Assembly: GCF_028769735.1 (NCBI RefSeq)
Contig: NC_088177.1
Coordinates: forward strand, 27,948,599-28,012,598
DNA from: Zonotrichia leucophrys gambelii
Taxonomy: Eukaryota > Chordata > Aves > Passeriformes > Passerellidae
Length of the DNA stretch: 64,000 nt
Reading direction: 5' to 3'
The position numbers were made by a program, and so were the translations under genes. The notes beneath the pieces were generated by a model. It was not told where the DNA came from. It did not search any database and saw nothing but the letters and a program-made list of their open reading frames with translations. This document shows positions 26,641 through 37,044 of the stretch, one piece after another (within the stretch, counting starts at the first letter, position 1; the number at the start of each line of letters is the position of its first letter).

Positions 26641-29600
26641 GTCTTTATGCATTTCTGGCTTAGTCACAGACCTAAGGCTTGGAAGTGTTTGAAGTGAAAC
26701 TGTGCAGATCAGCAGCATGGCTAGAAGGGAATTCATCCTTTGCAATCTCCTGGGAAGAACCTAGAAGTAATACATTTGGAATGTATTACCTCTGTGTTTT
26801 ACCATTATCCCATTTTTTGCTATGGAACTTCTATAGGGTGTTAGTTCATCTAAATGTTAGATTTTAGTATGCAAAAAAGAGACAGTTACTTCTGATCTAT
26901 ATTCAGAAATACTTTAGGGTCTACACAGGTTTCATTGCCTCTTGGAATCTGAGCTCCAGCTAGCTCAGGCAGCCATTAAACTCAAGCTGACACACAAGAC
27001 TGTGGTCTGAAAAGGCAGAAGTGAACCTTGAGTTGCAGAGACTGGGGTTCAGTATGATGACCACTCCAGTCAGAGAGAGAAAGGAGGCCCAGGAGAGGCT
27101 ATCCTGCCACACAAATTCCGGAAAAGTCCCAGCATGGGGGACATGGAGGCACCTCAGCTGCTCCGTGGGAATCCAGGTGGTATAAACATCTGATTTGAGT
27201 TGCCTGAGCTCTTAAACAGATTGTGCTCCTCACAAAGGAATAAATTAATACATGCAGCCATCAGTGACCAAAATTCCAAAAAAAGAGCCCTTGCAGCCTG
27301 TTTATTGCAGCACATCCTAGAAGGCAATGGCAGCTGTGGCTGCCCCATAGGAGGTCTGAGAGTGGGAGACTAGGAAGGATTCCCCAGCACAGAGGGAGAG
27401 ATGCAGGCAGGAGGCCCTGCCCTGGAGGCCTCCACTTCCAGGGAGGTCTGAACTTCCAGCACACAAGGAGGGTACAGGTGCTGCCAAATGTAGCATTAAA
27501 AGAACTCAGACATTGTCTGCCATTTTGAAAACTTGCTTTAATTTACAAATAAAATCAATATAATTAAAGTCACTAAAGAATATATCACTGAACACTATTG
27601 TTTTTGTTATAATTCTTATAAGCCTTTACTAGACCTTTTGAGTGGAAACTACAAAGTTCACATATATCACATCAACATCCCATAGGAGCATAATTAGATG
27701 GTTTTATTCTTTGTTTTCTGTGATTTTTGTTTTGTTTCCACAATTCGCTTGGTTTAAATGTTATTAATCTAGATTTGCTGAAAAGGTCTGTGAACCTTTC
27801 AGAGAATCTGGTCCGAGTTCAGAGTTTGTAACAAAACCTGAAACCAGCAAAGTTTTATGTGGTTTTGAATTTCATTGTAAACATTTCACCTAGATGTTGA
27901 AATAGGCTCCCAGAAACATTCCCAGTTGCAAAGTCTATGAGAATTTCCCATTCAGAAGGATCAGGACTGGTGTCATTTTAAACAAACACTAGAATTTATC
28001 CATGTACAGATGAGCCCAACAAGGTCTTCAGTTCATCCTAATTCACACCTCAAAATAAGAACTTAATATAGTATATAAGTCTTATGTTGACCTTCTGCGC
28101 AGAGATGAATGTCAGCCCGTACAAACATATGCTGCATGCCCATTGTTTCAATTTGTGCTATTTTAATGTGGCAGGAGAAGCCCGAAGAAAAAAAAAGGTA
28201 TATAAAATGAAAACAACAAAGATTGTTAAATACATTCTTTATTGGTTAAAAAGTTTAAAAAACACTTGTGTTTATCAACTAATGCCTTATGGTAATTGCA
28301 AGTTGTTGTTTTCCTATGGACACAAGTCACAGAGCTCTGTAACAGAGCAAGAACCTCATCTTTCTCTTGAGAGAAAAATGCATAGCGCCATGAAAAAGCA
28401 ATAGGAAAAGAATCTAGATGCATAAAGTAGCAAAGATAAAAAAATATTTTTTTGCTTAAAAATATGGTTTTTAGACCAAGCTCATGACCTTGGGATTATG
28501 ATGACTTAGTGCCTGGTGCTGGCAACACCAGCAGAGGCAATATGCTGTGCTGCAGATTTCAGCATCAGAGACTTCTAGAGGTAACTTGTGTGGGTGGTTC
28601 AAATTAGGGAATACCAGAGGCTACTGATGTGTTGCCTGCATTTGGAGCAGTTGTCTGCTTGCCAAGGTGGCTGTTTAATACCCACAAGCTGTTGTAGAAG
28701 GGACAATGAGCAGCTGTAGGCACAGGCAATGGGCTGACCCAGGCTCTGGGCCTGTTGCTCAGAGCCACCCGATGCTGAGGGCAGGGAAAAGGCGTCAGAA
28801 GAGCATGGTGCAGACTGGCCACAGCGGGTGCTGTGGCTGGGTGTCGCCTGCTGGCTGCTCTGGACAGCTGTCTAAAACTATTTCAATAGACTCCTGTTGC
28901 TATAGCTATGTTGCCAGTTCTAAAAATAGCTCTCTACATCCCAAATTTCAGTTTAACCATGTTTTCCTGTGTATGTTTTGTTACACCTGGGACATACTGG
29001 GAAGCAAAAGCAGTATCTGCTCCAAACCAGCTCCTTGTTTCAGGACACTTTTGTTATTCCACTGGCAGTGCTCTCCTCGTGTAGACGTAACTAGAGTTAT
29101 CCCCAGCTGTCCCAAGTGAGCCAGGAACACCTTCCATATTCATAATAAGCAGAAGTCTGTCTAGCCCTTTTGCTCTTTTTATTTCCAATCTTTAGGCACA
29201 GTTTTTTCACACAGGCTGGCTACGGCTTTCCAGAAGTGTGAAAGGTGCCTATTTTCACCAGCAGGTAAAAATCATTTTGGATTAACTAAATCACTGCATG
29301 GACAACATCAACCAGACAGGCCTTCCTGTTCTTTCTTTTCCTTCTCCATTACCCGGGTAGCAAAGGGACTGGCTGACAGCTCACAGCAGCTTCTGCTGGC
29401 AACTAGTTCAGAGTTTTATTTAGGCCTACTATATTACTGCAAAGGGAAACAGACGGGAAACGAGCCTATTCCCACTCCTCCAGATGCAAATCCCCTGGGA
29501 CTGGTCTCCTCTGCCTCCTCCAGCGCCTTAACTGTCTCTTACATCTTCCATTTTTATTAAGAAAATGTAATTAGTCTCCTCTATATGCAGGACGGCCAGA

Positions 29601-29809
29601 CAACCCTCCGAAGCCATCCTTAACTCCACAGCAGGACAAGGAAGAGAGGAAGTGAAACCACTCCAGGACTCTGAACCAAAGCCCAGGAACAGCATCCGGA
29701 CAGCGCGGCTTCTTCCCCGTTAGAAGGTAAAAATGCTCGGCTAGTCCCATCAGATGCAAGCCCAGGAACGTGGATCTGTCTCGTGGGAAGCTCTCCTCAC
29801 TCCCCTTTC
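26641..29809. other. noncoding DNA upstream of CpG island
   Basis: AT-rich with two moderately GC-richer patches (about 27090-27480 and 28690-28870) that have no CpG clustering. No exon or repeat family was recognised. The GC-rise toward 29750 leads into the CpG island. A perfect 10-bp inverted repeat occurs at 26767-26789. Confidence 0.55.
26767..26789. repeat. perfect 10-bp inverted repeat, 3-nt loop
   Basis: GTAATACATT at 26767-26776 and AATGTATTAC at 26780-26789 around TGG. It is a small hairpin of unknown significance just beyond the CR1 copy. Confidence 0.7.
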
Positions 29810-30800
29810 CCCAGCTGCGGTGACAGGGCAGCGGGCGCGCAGCCGTGTGCGGGGATGGAGAGGGGAGAGCGGGGTGCTGGGGAGCCCCGGCGCACCCGTG
29901 TGCGAGAGGCAGGGCCCGCTCTGTGCCTGCCGCCCGGCCACCGCACGCCTTCCCTGCCAGCGTGAGGCGGCCGTAAAGCCCGTCTAACAGCCCCCCCGGG
30001 GAATCCCTCTGATGCAAGGGGAGTCCCCGGCAGCTGTGGGCCGGGGTAGCTGAGCTGGCTCCCTGCCATCCCCCGCCGAGCCCGGCTGGGAAGTGCGGGG
30101 AGAGGGAGGTGTGGCTGCCGGGGCCCCTCAGCCATTGCCGGCTACCGGGATTGCCTCTCCGCGGCTGCTAGCAGCCGGGCTCCGGCGGGCAGCGGCCGGG
30201 GCTCGCCGGGAGCAGCGCGGGGCCGGGGCACGGCTGCGCGGCCCCGCCGCTGCCGCTCGGGCCGGGACGGCACTTCCACTCCGGCCATTTTCCTCGGGCG
30301 GCAGGCGGTGGCGACCGGCGAGCCCCGACGCCGCCCGCCCGCCCGGGGACGCGGCGCAGGAGCTGCCGGCCAGGGCAGCCGCGCAGGCCGCTGCCGGTCG
30401 AGCCGGGACACCCCACCGGCCCCAGGCGGGCAGACGCGGGGCGGCCGCGGCGAAGCGGAGGCGGCCGCAGCCGCGGGCAACCTTCGCCGCCGGAGCCGGC
30501 CCGCCTGCCCCGCGGGCGCGGGCTACCGCTAGGCCCCGGCCCCGCGCCGCCGCGCCCGAGGGGAGCCCCGCCGCCGCCGCTGCCGCCGCGGAGGGAGCCC
30601 GCTGCCCGCTGCCCCCGTCCCGCCGCCCCGGGGAGAGGGAGCGGAGCCGCGGCGCGGACACCCCGCCGGCCCCCGCGGGAAGCGACGGCCCCGGCGCGCA
30701 GGACCGCGGAGCGCCCCCGCCCCCCGCGCCGCTCCCCCTTTGAAAACTGATCTTTGGCTCTTCGCGTGAAAGTGATTTGAATTTGGCTCGGCGGCGCTCT
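29810..30800. promoter_or_regulatory. CpG island promoter
   Basis: About 1 kb of very GC-rich sequence dense in CpG, in sharp contrast to the flanking AT-rich DNA. It contains two NotI-type GCGGCCGC octamers (30441-30448 and 30461-30468), several GC-box (Sp1-type) cores, a GCC/CGC trinucleotide patch around 30569-30590, and an NRF1-like CTGCGCAGGCG near 30799-30809 at the downstream edge. There is no TATA box. Long open frames on both strands here are composition artefacts. The downstream edge leads into a candidate exon ending in a consensus splice donor, so transcription to the right is favoured. Bidirectional initiation cannot be excluded. Confidence 0.9.
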
Positions 30801-31017
30801 GCGCAGGCGTCCAGCTGCTGGCATGCTGGCTCCTTGCAAAGCAGCTGTTTTGGGTTTGAAATTCCAACATGGCAGAGGCTGCAGTCAGTCTTCCCTTCAA
30901 AAACTTGGAATGATTTCAAATCATAGGCACCTTCACTTAACCCGAGCCCCCATTCATCAGCAAACACATCGGATCGATGCTACTCTAACCTATCGGGTTC
31001 TTGTACCAAATCTCCAG
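30740..31017 (+). other. candidate first exon, gene unidentified
   Basis: Immediately after the CpG island, composition becomes balanced and complex. The segment ends at 31017 in CAG followed by GTAAGAG, a near-ideal vertebrate 5' splice site, and the next bases are a T-run and C-run typical of intron. The start is not defined by sequence. I set it where the GC-rich island ends (about 30740), and the real TSS could lie upstream in the island. Two ATG frames are present: a 14-codon uORF (30869-30913) and a frame from 30823 that remains open for 65 codons to the donor, ending in phase 0. I do not recognise either peptide, so this may be a 5' UTR exon. A second exon was not found in the window. 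Confidence 0.6.
30869..30913 (+). CDS. candidate upstream ORF, 14 codons
   Basis: ATG in strong Kozak context (A at -3, G at +4, CCAACATGG) followed by MAEAAVSLPFKNLE and a TGA stop inside the candidate first exon. The AACATGGC around the start also fits the YY1 motif (ANATGGC), which in many CpG-island genes lies just downstream of the TSS. The sequence therefore supports either a uORF that limits translation of a downstream frame, or a YY1 element with an incidental ATG. It overlaps the longer frame starting at 30823. No homology is recognised. Confidence 0.3.
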   Translation: MAEAAVSLPFKNLE

Positions 31018-31478
31018 GTAAGAGGATCTTTTTTTTTTTTCCCTCCGCCCCCCCCCACCCAGTCTCCCTACCATCGTTTTAAATTTTATTAAATCTTAAA
31101 GATCTCCGACACAGCCGCGTATTAATTGCCTGTTCGTGCCCTAAATATTTTGCCTAATTTGCGGTCGTTTTCTGATACTAAGTACTCCGGTCTGCTTGCC
31201 TGATCGTAGTCTGGAAAGTACAGATATACAATCGCTGTGCATGGTTTTTCCTCCTTGATCATTGCCAACAATAGTAGGCAGATTAAGAGTTCGCGATTGC
31301 AAGCTCCCTCCCCACCTCCTTCTCCTCCTCTTAATTGGATTTATTTTTAAGTTGCTTTGAAAATAATAAACTGCAGGTAACGCGGGTCTGGACATTGAGG
31401 CAACTAACTTCTGACCAAATAAGTGCAAATAAGAATCTCGCAGAACAAAAGTTAGGTTTAAATTGCTGTGTCTTGGCT

Positions 31479-31496
31479 GGGGTGGGGGGGTGGGGG
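31479..31496 (+). other. G-quadruplex-prone run
   Basis: GGGG-T-GGGGGGG-T-GGGGG on the plus strand. The middle run of seven can supply two tracts, so four G-tracts with one-base loops are available. It lies about 460 bases into the presumed intron, a position where G-rich elements are common near vertebrate promoters. It is a structural prediction only. Confidence 0.6.
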
Positions 31497-32879
31497 CACG
31501 AATATGTCAGAGGAGCTGTTGCAGTAAAATGTAAGCACATCATCTTGGAGGGGGTACAGCGTGGTGGGCGTATTGTTGGCTCAGGAGGGAGAGAAAGATG
31601 TATAATTTAATGGTATATACAATCCACTGATCCTATTACTATCCTCCCTGGAGCTCTTGTTAGTTTCAATGGGAGTGAGTGAAATTGACATGGACTTGCA
31701 TTCCTGGTCATGTGCTTTTTTTCCCCCTTTCTTTCTTCTCTTGTGATCTGAGATCCCCTTTTTGTTGATGTTGCTTTCCCACTTAATTATATGCATGTAG
31801 GTTAAATGAATACCTGACGAAAGGGCCCACGTTTCAAGGCAGTGACATTTGATAGCTGAGAGGAAAAGTGGCTTTAATGAAAAGCAACCTTTGGAATTCC
31901 TGCTTGTGAAAAATCCAATTCAGCTTTTTGTGCTGCCAGCAAGAAATGATCAGTAGCACCAGTGTTTATGGTATGTCCGTTTTGGGATCTACTTCCTTTG
32001 CATCTAAATAGCAAAGACAAATTTAAATAGCATGATAACGCACCGAGGACTCTGCATGCAAATATTTTGTAATAAATACCTAATGTTTAGTAATATATTT
32101 TCTTGTGTATATATAAGCATTTTTTTCTCTTGCTATCATTTGTTTATCGTTTGTGCTTCGATTATGGCATTAGTTTTGTCCATTGTATTGATCTCAGTTG
32201 TAAAACCTGAAGTTGCATGTTACCAGCAGTGCACTATACACACCACTGAACTCCAATGGTATGTAAATTAGTAAAACTCGGCGAGTGGAGAGGGCAAAAA
32301 CGTGTAGCAGTGAATATATACACCTACACATCTGTGTGCTCGTACATACATGCCTAAAATGCATCTTTTTCTTTTGCAAACGAATATTTTTTTAGTAGTT
32401 ATTTAAACTCCAGCTGCTTTTCCCTCTCTTACTTTCAGTGTAATCAGCTGCTAGAGATTCTAACTGATGTGGGGTGAGGGAATGTTTTGCATGTAAACAA
32501 ACAAAATTACTGTTGTGGCCGAATGCTTAATACGATTTAATAAGGAGTATTTTATGCTCAGTTTACAGTTTATGGTTCACACTGCTCTGCTCTCAGTGCT
32601 TAACAGAATGAAATAATCAGGTGCTGAAACTGGCTCTGTTTTAATGGTCACTCTCCAGACCCCCGTGCTGCCCCTTCCTCCAAAAAAGTCAGATAAAATG
32701 GAGCATGGGGAATTTCAATAGAGCTCCTTGTGGTTCAGTAGATGCACCTCTAGGTATGCAGTTGAGGCTAAGGAAGTAACAACAAAAGTGACTATTAGTC
32801 TGTTTTGTGCTACCAAAAAGGGGGTATGTTCACTTTTAATTGTGTGTGATAGTAACGAATAAGGATGGAGAGAGACCCT

Positions 32880-32920
32880 AGGAGAGAGAGAGAGAGTGTG
32901 TGCATGTGTGTGTGTGTGTT
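32880..32920. repeat. compound GA / GT microsatellite
   Basis: An (AG)-repeat stretch of about 15 bases joins a (GT)-repeat stretch interrupted by GCAT. This is a typical polymorphic dinucleotide locus. The GT half alternates purine and pyrimidine. Confidence 0.95.
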
Positions 32921-33212
32921 TGGGATAAGGGAGGTCTGCCGTGTGTGGCTGATGATCTCTCGTAATAACATATCTGAATGCAAGAAAAAAATTGAGAGAC
33001 AGTTGCACAATGTACACTCCTATTTTGGTGTTGTAGGTGACTGTATTGCTAAACATATCCCAGGTGATATATGATGGAAATGATCTGATTGCATTTTGCA
33101 TTTAGAACTTGTTGACTTTGGAAGGATCAATAAGGCAACTGTTTATTTTAGATGCACATAATTTGCTCTGAGAAATGTTTTAAGAAGAAGAGCAAGCAAG
33201 CGAGAGCGGAGC

Positions 33213-33231
33213 TTTTTTTTTTTTTTTTTTT
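33213..33231. repeat. poly-T run (19)
   Basis: Nineteen T residues followed by CCTAGAGC. On the minus strand it could be a poly-A tail, but no retroposed body was recognised next to it. Confidence 0.9.
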
Positions 33232-33440
33232 CCTAGAGCTGTTGGAGCAAATGTGATTGCCAGATGGGAGATTTCCCTCTGTGATGTTAAAGCTGTAATA
33301 TATATTCAGAGCAGATTGGACTGCTGCTTGTGATGAGGAGGATATTACATTTATAAATTTTAAATCGGGAATCGGACAGTATGCTGAGAGCTGAAATTGG
33401 ATGGTGTGGACGGTTTGGACTGTTAAATGCAATTCTCAGA

Positions 33441-33455
33441 TAATAATAATAATTA
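33441..33455. repeat. short TAA microsatellite
   Basis: Five TAA-type units followed by other AT-rich short repeats (TATG units near 33470-33482). Confidence 0.8.
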
Positions 33456-36337
33456 TAGTAGCAGTAATATATGTATGTATAATAAACATGATACTATTAG
33501 GCAGCTATATATATTCTATGGTGCTTAAGTATATATTTTCAATATGAGTTCTCTCTTTCCTCGCTTCCCTTAAAATGTTAAGGATTGAGGGTGATTGGGA
33601 GGGGGTATTTAAGAGCCCACTGTTAGGAGAAATCAAATATAATCAGGTTCCTGTTTGAGGAAAAGTTTTGCTAAAATTCTTTCTGCAAATTCATCTCTTT
33701 CGGAGTTTTTGTTTTGCCTGTGCATGTGGCCTGACAGTGCCACAGTCCTGAAAGACTGGGAAGTGGGAACTAGTCACACTCGAGCAGCTCTGCTGTTGCA
33801 AATTAAAAGTGTGTTGTGGTCAGGAAATGAAAGCTACAATGTCTCTTTTGAACAAGTCGTTTATCAAGAGAAACATCTATCAAGCAGTGACTTGTCACAT
33901 TGATCCTCTAAAAGTTAGGTCCGAAGTGGAAGCTGCTTTGATGTTTTTGATGCCAAATTTATAAAATTGAGAAAGCTGGAGAGAGTAGGACTGATTTGCA
34001 CTTAAAAATTGCTCTGCTCTGGGCGTGACAAAATCATCAAGTATCTCTGATATAAGAGCTGGTAAACTAAGGAGGTATTGGATCTTCTACCTTGTTTTTA
34101 TTTTCACATGGAAACTTTAGCTTTGCCACACAGGCAATTTCTTTTCAGGCTTCTAAAGATCCTGTCTGTATGACTCTCTGCATTATTTCGTCGGGGATAT
34201 TTTCTTGCTTAGGAATACATCTGTTGCTTCCAAATGGAACCTTTTTTTGTTGTCTTTCTGATGGTATTTATAGAGTTCTGCTTGAGAAGGCAATTTTTTT
34301 CCTCTCCTCTCAGTCTTGTTTCGTCTTCTTCTATTTGTAATCTCAGTTTCCACCTCTCATCCCTGTGAAGCAAAGTTTCTTTTACTGCCAAAGTAATGTT
34401 TATAGCAAGTAAGGTACATTTGAAGGTATTTGTTAGCACAATTTAAAACATGTTAAGAGTACTGCTAAGTGTCTCTTCCCCTTCTGATTTTCTTTTTCCA
34501 TCCATTTTTAGCACATGAACCATGCGTTCATTCTCAACAGGAGCAGTGTATTTCAAATTGAATGTAAAGTTGAGATTTCAAGTAAAAAAAAAAAGACCAA
34601 AATAAAGTCTAAAACTGATGTTTTATCTTTCTCTATTTTCAACCGTCTAAATTGTTTAGCAACTTCACTAAAAAGTTTTTCATTTTGCATAAAGTTTGTG
34701 TTTGGATTATAAAGGAATCCCTTTGAAACAAGGGTTTGGTGTTTGGTTGTTGGGTTTCTGTTTTCTTTTCTGTGCTTTTTATTTTTTGGCTAGGGTATGA
34801 GTGAAATCTTCCTTAAAGCAGGATGCTTTGACTTCTTTTCTTCAGTGTCGTAAATGAGATAACACTGCTTATGAATACTTGATAGAGACCCATTTGAAAA
34901 TAGGCAGCAAACAGCAGCGTGGTGGGAGTTTTGGTGAGTGTTATAGTTGCTAATTAATCATGTTTGAAATGAAGGAATCATAGCATGGTAATAAAGGCTC
35001 ATTGTTGTTTGATGTTTGTAACAGGATGTGACTCCTACATGAATCTGGTGGGTTTGGAGGTTCTGTTGTTATTTCCTCCCGTCATATTAAGATACCTTCA
35101 CTATTAGCTCGAATTGTTTTTGTTTATTGAACATTGTGAAAGTACAGGAATTTTGCTTATTGTAGCAGCATTTTAGAAATATTAAGATTGTATTGTTATT
35201 GATGTTTGCCTCATACTGTTAATGGGAAAAAATGACTAGTCTTATGTCATTAGCTGTTCTTTAAGCTTTTTTATAGTTAAGCCTAGCCAAACACTTTTTG
35301 TGGTTTACTTTCTTGAAATAAAAAGCCCTACTACTTTTATTTCTTATAATTAAAAAATGGTATTTGATGAACTTTTGTGCCCTACTTGCTTATGTGAATA
35401 TAGTAAGGGATAGCAACTAAAAATATATTCCAGAATAGTTTGTATACTAACCCTTTAAAAATTGATCTTCAGAATACTTGGAGGGTGTTTTTGTTTTCTT
35501 AGTTTTGTTTCTATTACGGCTCTTATTAGATGTGTTGTCTTTGGGCTTTATTTTTCACCTGTCTATTAATAACTGCTATATACAATGGAGAGAGAATCAC
35601 TTTCAAAATACAAAGCTTAAGTTTAATAATTTAATAAGGCTATTTTATGCTGCATGAACAAGGTTTGGAATCTGCTGTTGTTTAGGTGCTCAGTTTCTTT
35701 TTAAAATACAACTCCTAGAGGAGAATTATTCTGTATGGCTTCTGTCAATAAGTTTATTCAATGAATGCATACATGAAGCACTGAATATGATGACTGATCT
35801 TTCTGTAGTCCTAATCATCAATTAATAGGCTTATCTGCTTGTTAGGAGTGGGTTTAATGGTACAAAATCAGCATGAGATCTGTCTATATGAAACACTTGT
35901 ATGTTGTTTATGACAGACTGAGTTTTGATCTTGCATCCCCAGATCTAATAATAGAAATATTTGGCTCTTTGCCCTCAATCAATATATCCATTAACAGAAA
36001 AAACTTCACACAATACTTTCATAAAGTGCTGGATGTATTGATACTAAGTTGATAAATTTAATTACTGGGGTTTTACATTGATTCATTGATCATTTGATTG
36101 GAGGAAATTGTTCTGCAGACATTTCTAAAGTATTGAGGAATATCGTATGTCCATAAGACTTGATGAATTGATAAATCAGCACCTTTTTTTCCTCCTCAGT
36201 TATTGATAAGACATAAAAAAACTGTAAAAATAATTTGGAATAAGCTAATTAGAAATTCTCATGTGTTAGTAACAGAGCAGATAAGAAGCAGTACTATGGA
36301 GGTGAAAAAAATGAAGTTTGAAGTGGGATTGTGCCTA

Positions 36338-36385
36338 TTGGGCCCAATCCTTAACTGGTGTAAAAAATATTTAGCTTTGAAAAGA
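36338..36385. repeat. possible half copy of old palindromic repeat
   Basis: Contains GGGCCCAATCCTTAACTGG followed by TGTAAAAAATATTTAGCTTT. This resembles one arm of the palindromic repeat type seen at 22015-22103 (GGATC..CAGCT..TGTAAAT in the same order). The second arm is not visible here. Assignment rests on pattern recognition. Confidence 0.4.
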
Positions 36386-36461
36386 TACAATAATGTACAG
36401 TTCCCAGAATCTGGACCATGGTGGCTTTTTTGTTTGTTTGTTTTGGTTGTGGTGGCTTGTC

Positions 36462-36480
36462 TTTTTTTTTTTTTTTTTTT
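36462..36480. repeat. poly-T run (19)
   Basis: Nineteen T residues preceded by GTTT/GGTTGTGGT repeats (about 36425-36461). It is low complexity. Confidence 0.9.
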
Positions 36481-36745
36481 CCCAGTGCTATTCTTTGACT
36501 CATTGGAAGCTGTTTTAAATTAGATATTATGGATGTATGGAATTTTAGATAAGCATCTGATCTGAAATGAATAGTATAGCTATAAAAGCAATTTGAAGAG
36601 CCGTAAATTCAGGATTGCGTATCCCTGATATTGTTGCAGAGTATTAAAATCTTGCTGCTAGAGATGCTATCCTCTAAGTGAAAACTTATCTTCCTTTTGG
36701 GAAAGATGACTTCAGGGAACTCTCAGCTGGGAAAAGGCCCAGAGG

Positions 36746-36787
36746 TTTTTTTTGTGTTTTTTTGTGTTTTTTTTTTTTTTTTTTTTT
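36746..36787. repeat. T-rich tract with GTG interruptions
   Basis: T-runs of 8, 7 and about 21 separated by GTG. It is low complexity and would be prone to length variation or assembly error. Confidence 0.9.
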
Positions 36788-37000
36788 GTTAAACTAATAA
36801 TTAAAAAAATTCCAATACATAGAATTAGTTACAGGAATATTTTCCAGGTGAAAAATCTTACGGGAGTACTTGGCTCCATTTCGGTGAGGTATGCGACCTT
36901 TTCACCCTATGTCAATGATATTTTTATAGAGTGTGTGAGAAATGTGAGTATAAAGAAAATTCCTTAAGATCATTCAGTTTTTTATTTTTTCTTAAATAAA

Positions 37001-37044
37001 CAAAAGAAAAAAAAAGAAAAAGAAAGAAAAAGAAAAAAAAGAAA
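37001..37044. repeat. A-rich AAAAG-type repeat
   Basis: Pure A/G sequence of AAAAG and AAAAAG units, a polypurine tract on the plus strand. It is a simple repeat. Confidence 0.9.

Noticed and set aside
28706..29119. 137-codon plus-strand frame
   Set aside because: No family recognised, Cys/Ser-rich from local composition, no splice or promoter context. Probably a chance frame.
29571..30135. Minus-strand frames of 148 and 112 codons at the island's upstream edge
   Set aside because: Overlapping frames with no recognised domain, driven by rising GC content. A divergent transcript is possible but not supported by a splice signal I could identify.
30093..30967. Long open frames on both strands across the CpG island (216 codons plus; 279 and 223 codons minus)
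   Set aside because: GC-rich sequence lacks stop codons in all frames. The products are Ala/Pro/Arg/Gly-rich with no domain, and several frames overlap on both strands, which is a composition artefact.
31640..31690. TTTCAATGGGAGTGAG resembling the centre of an old palindromic repeat
   Set aside because: Only one arm of a few bases matches and no inverted partner was found.
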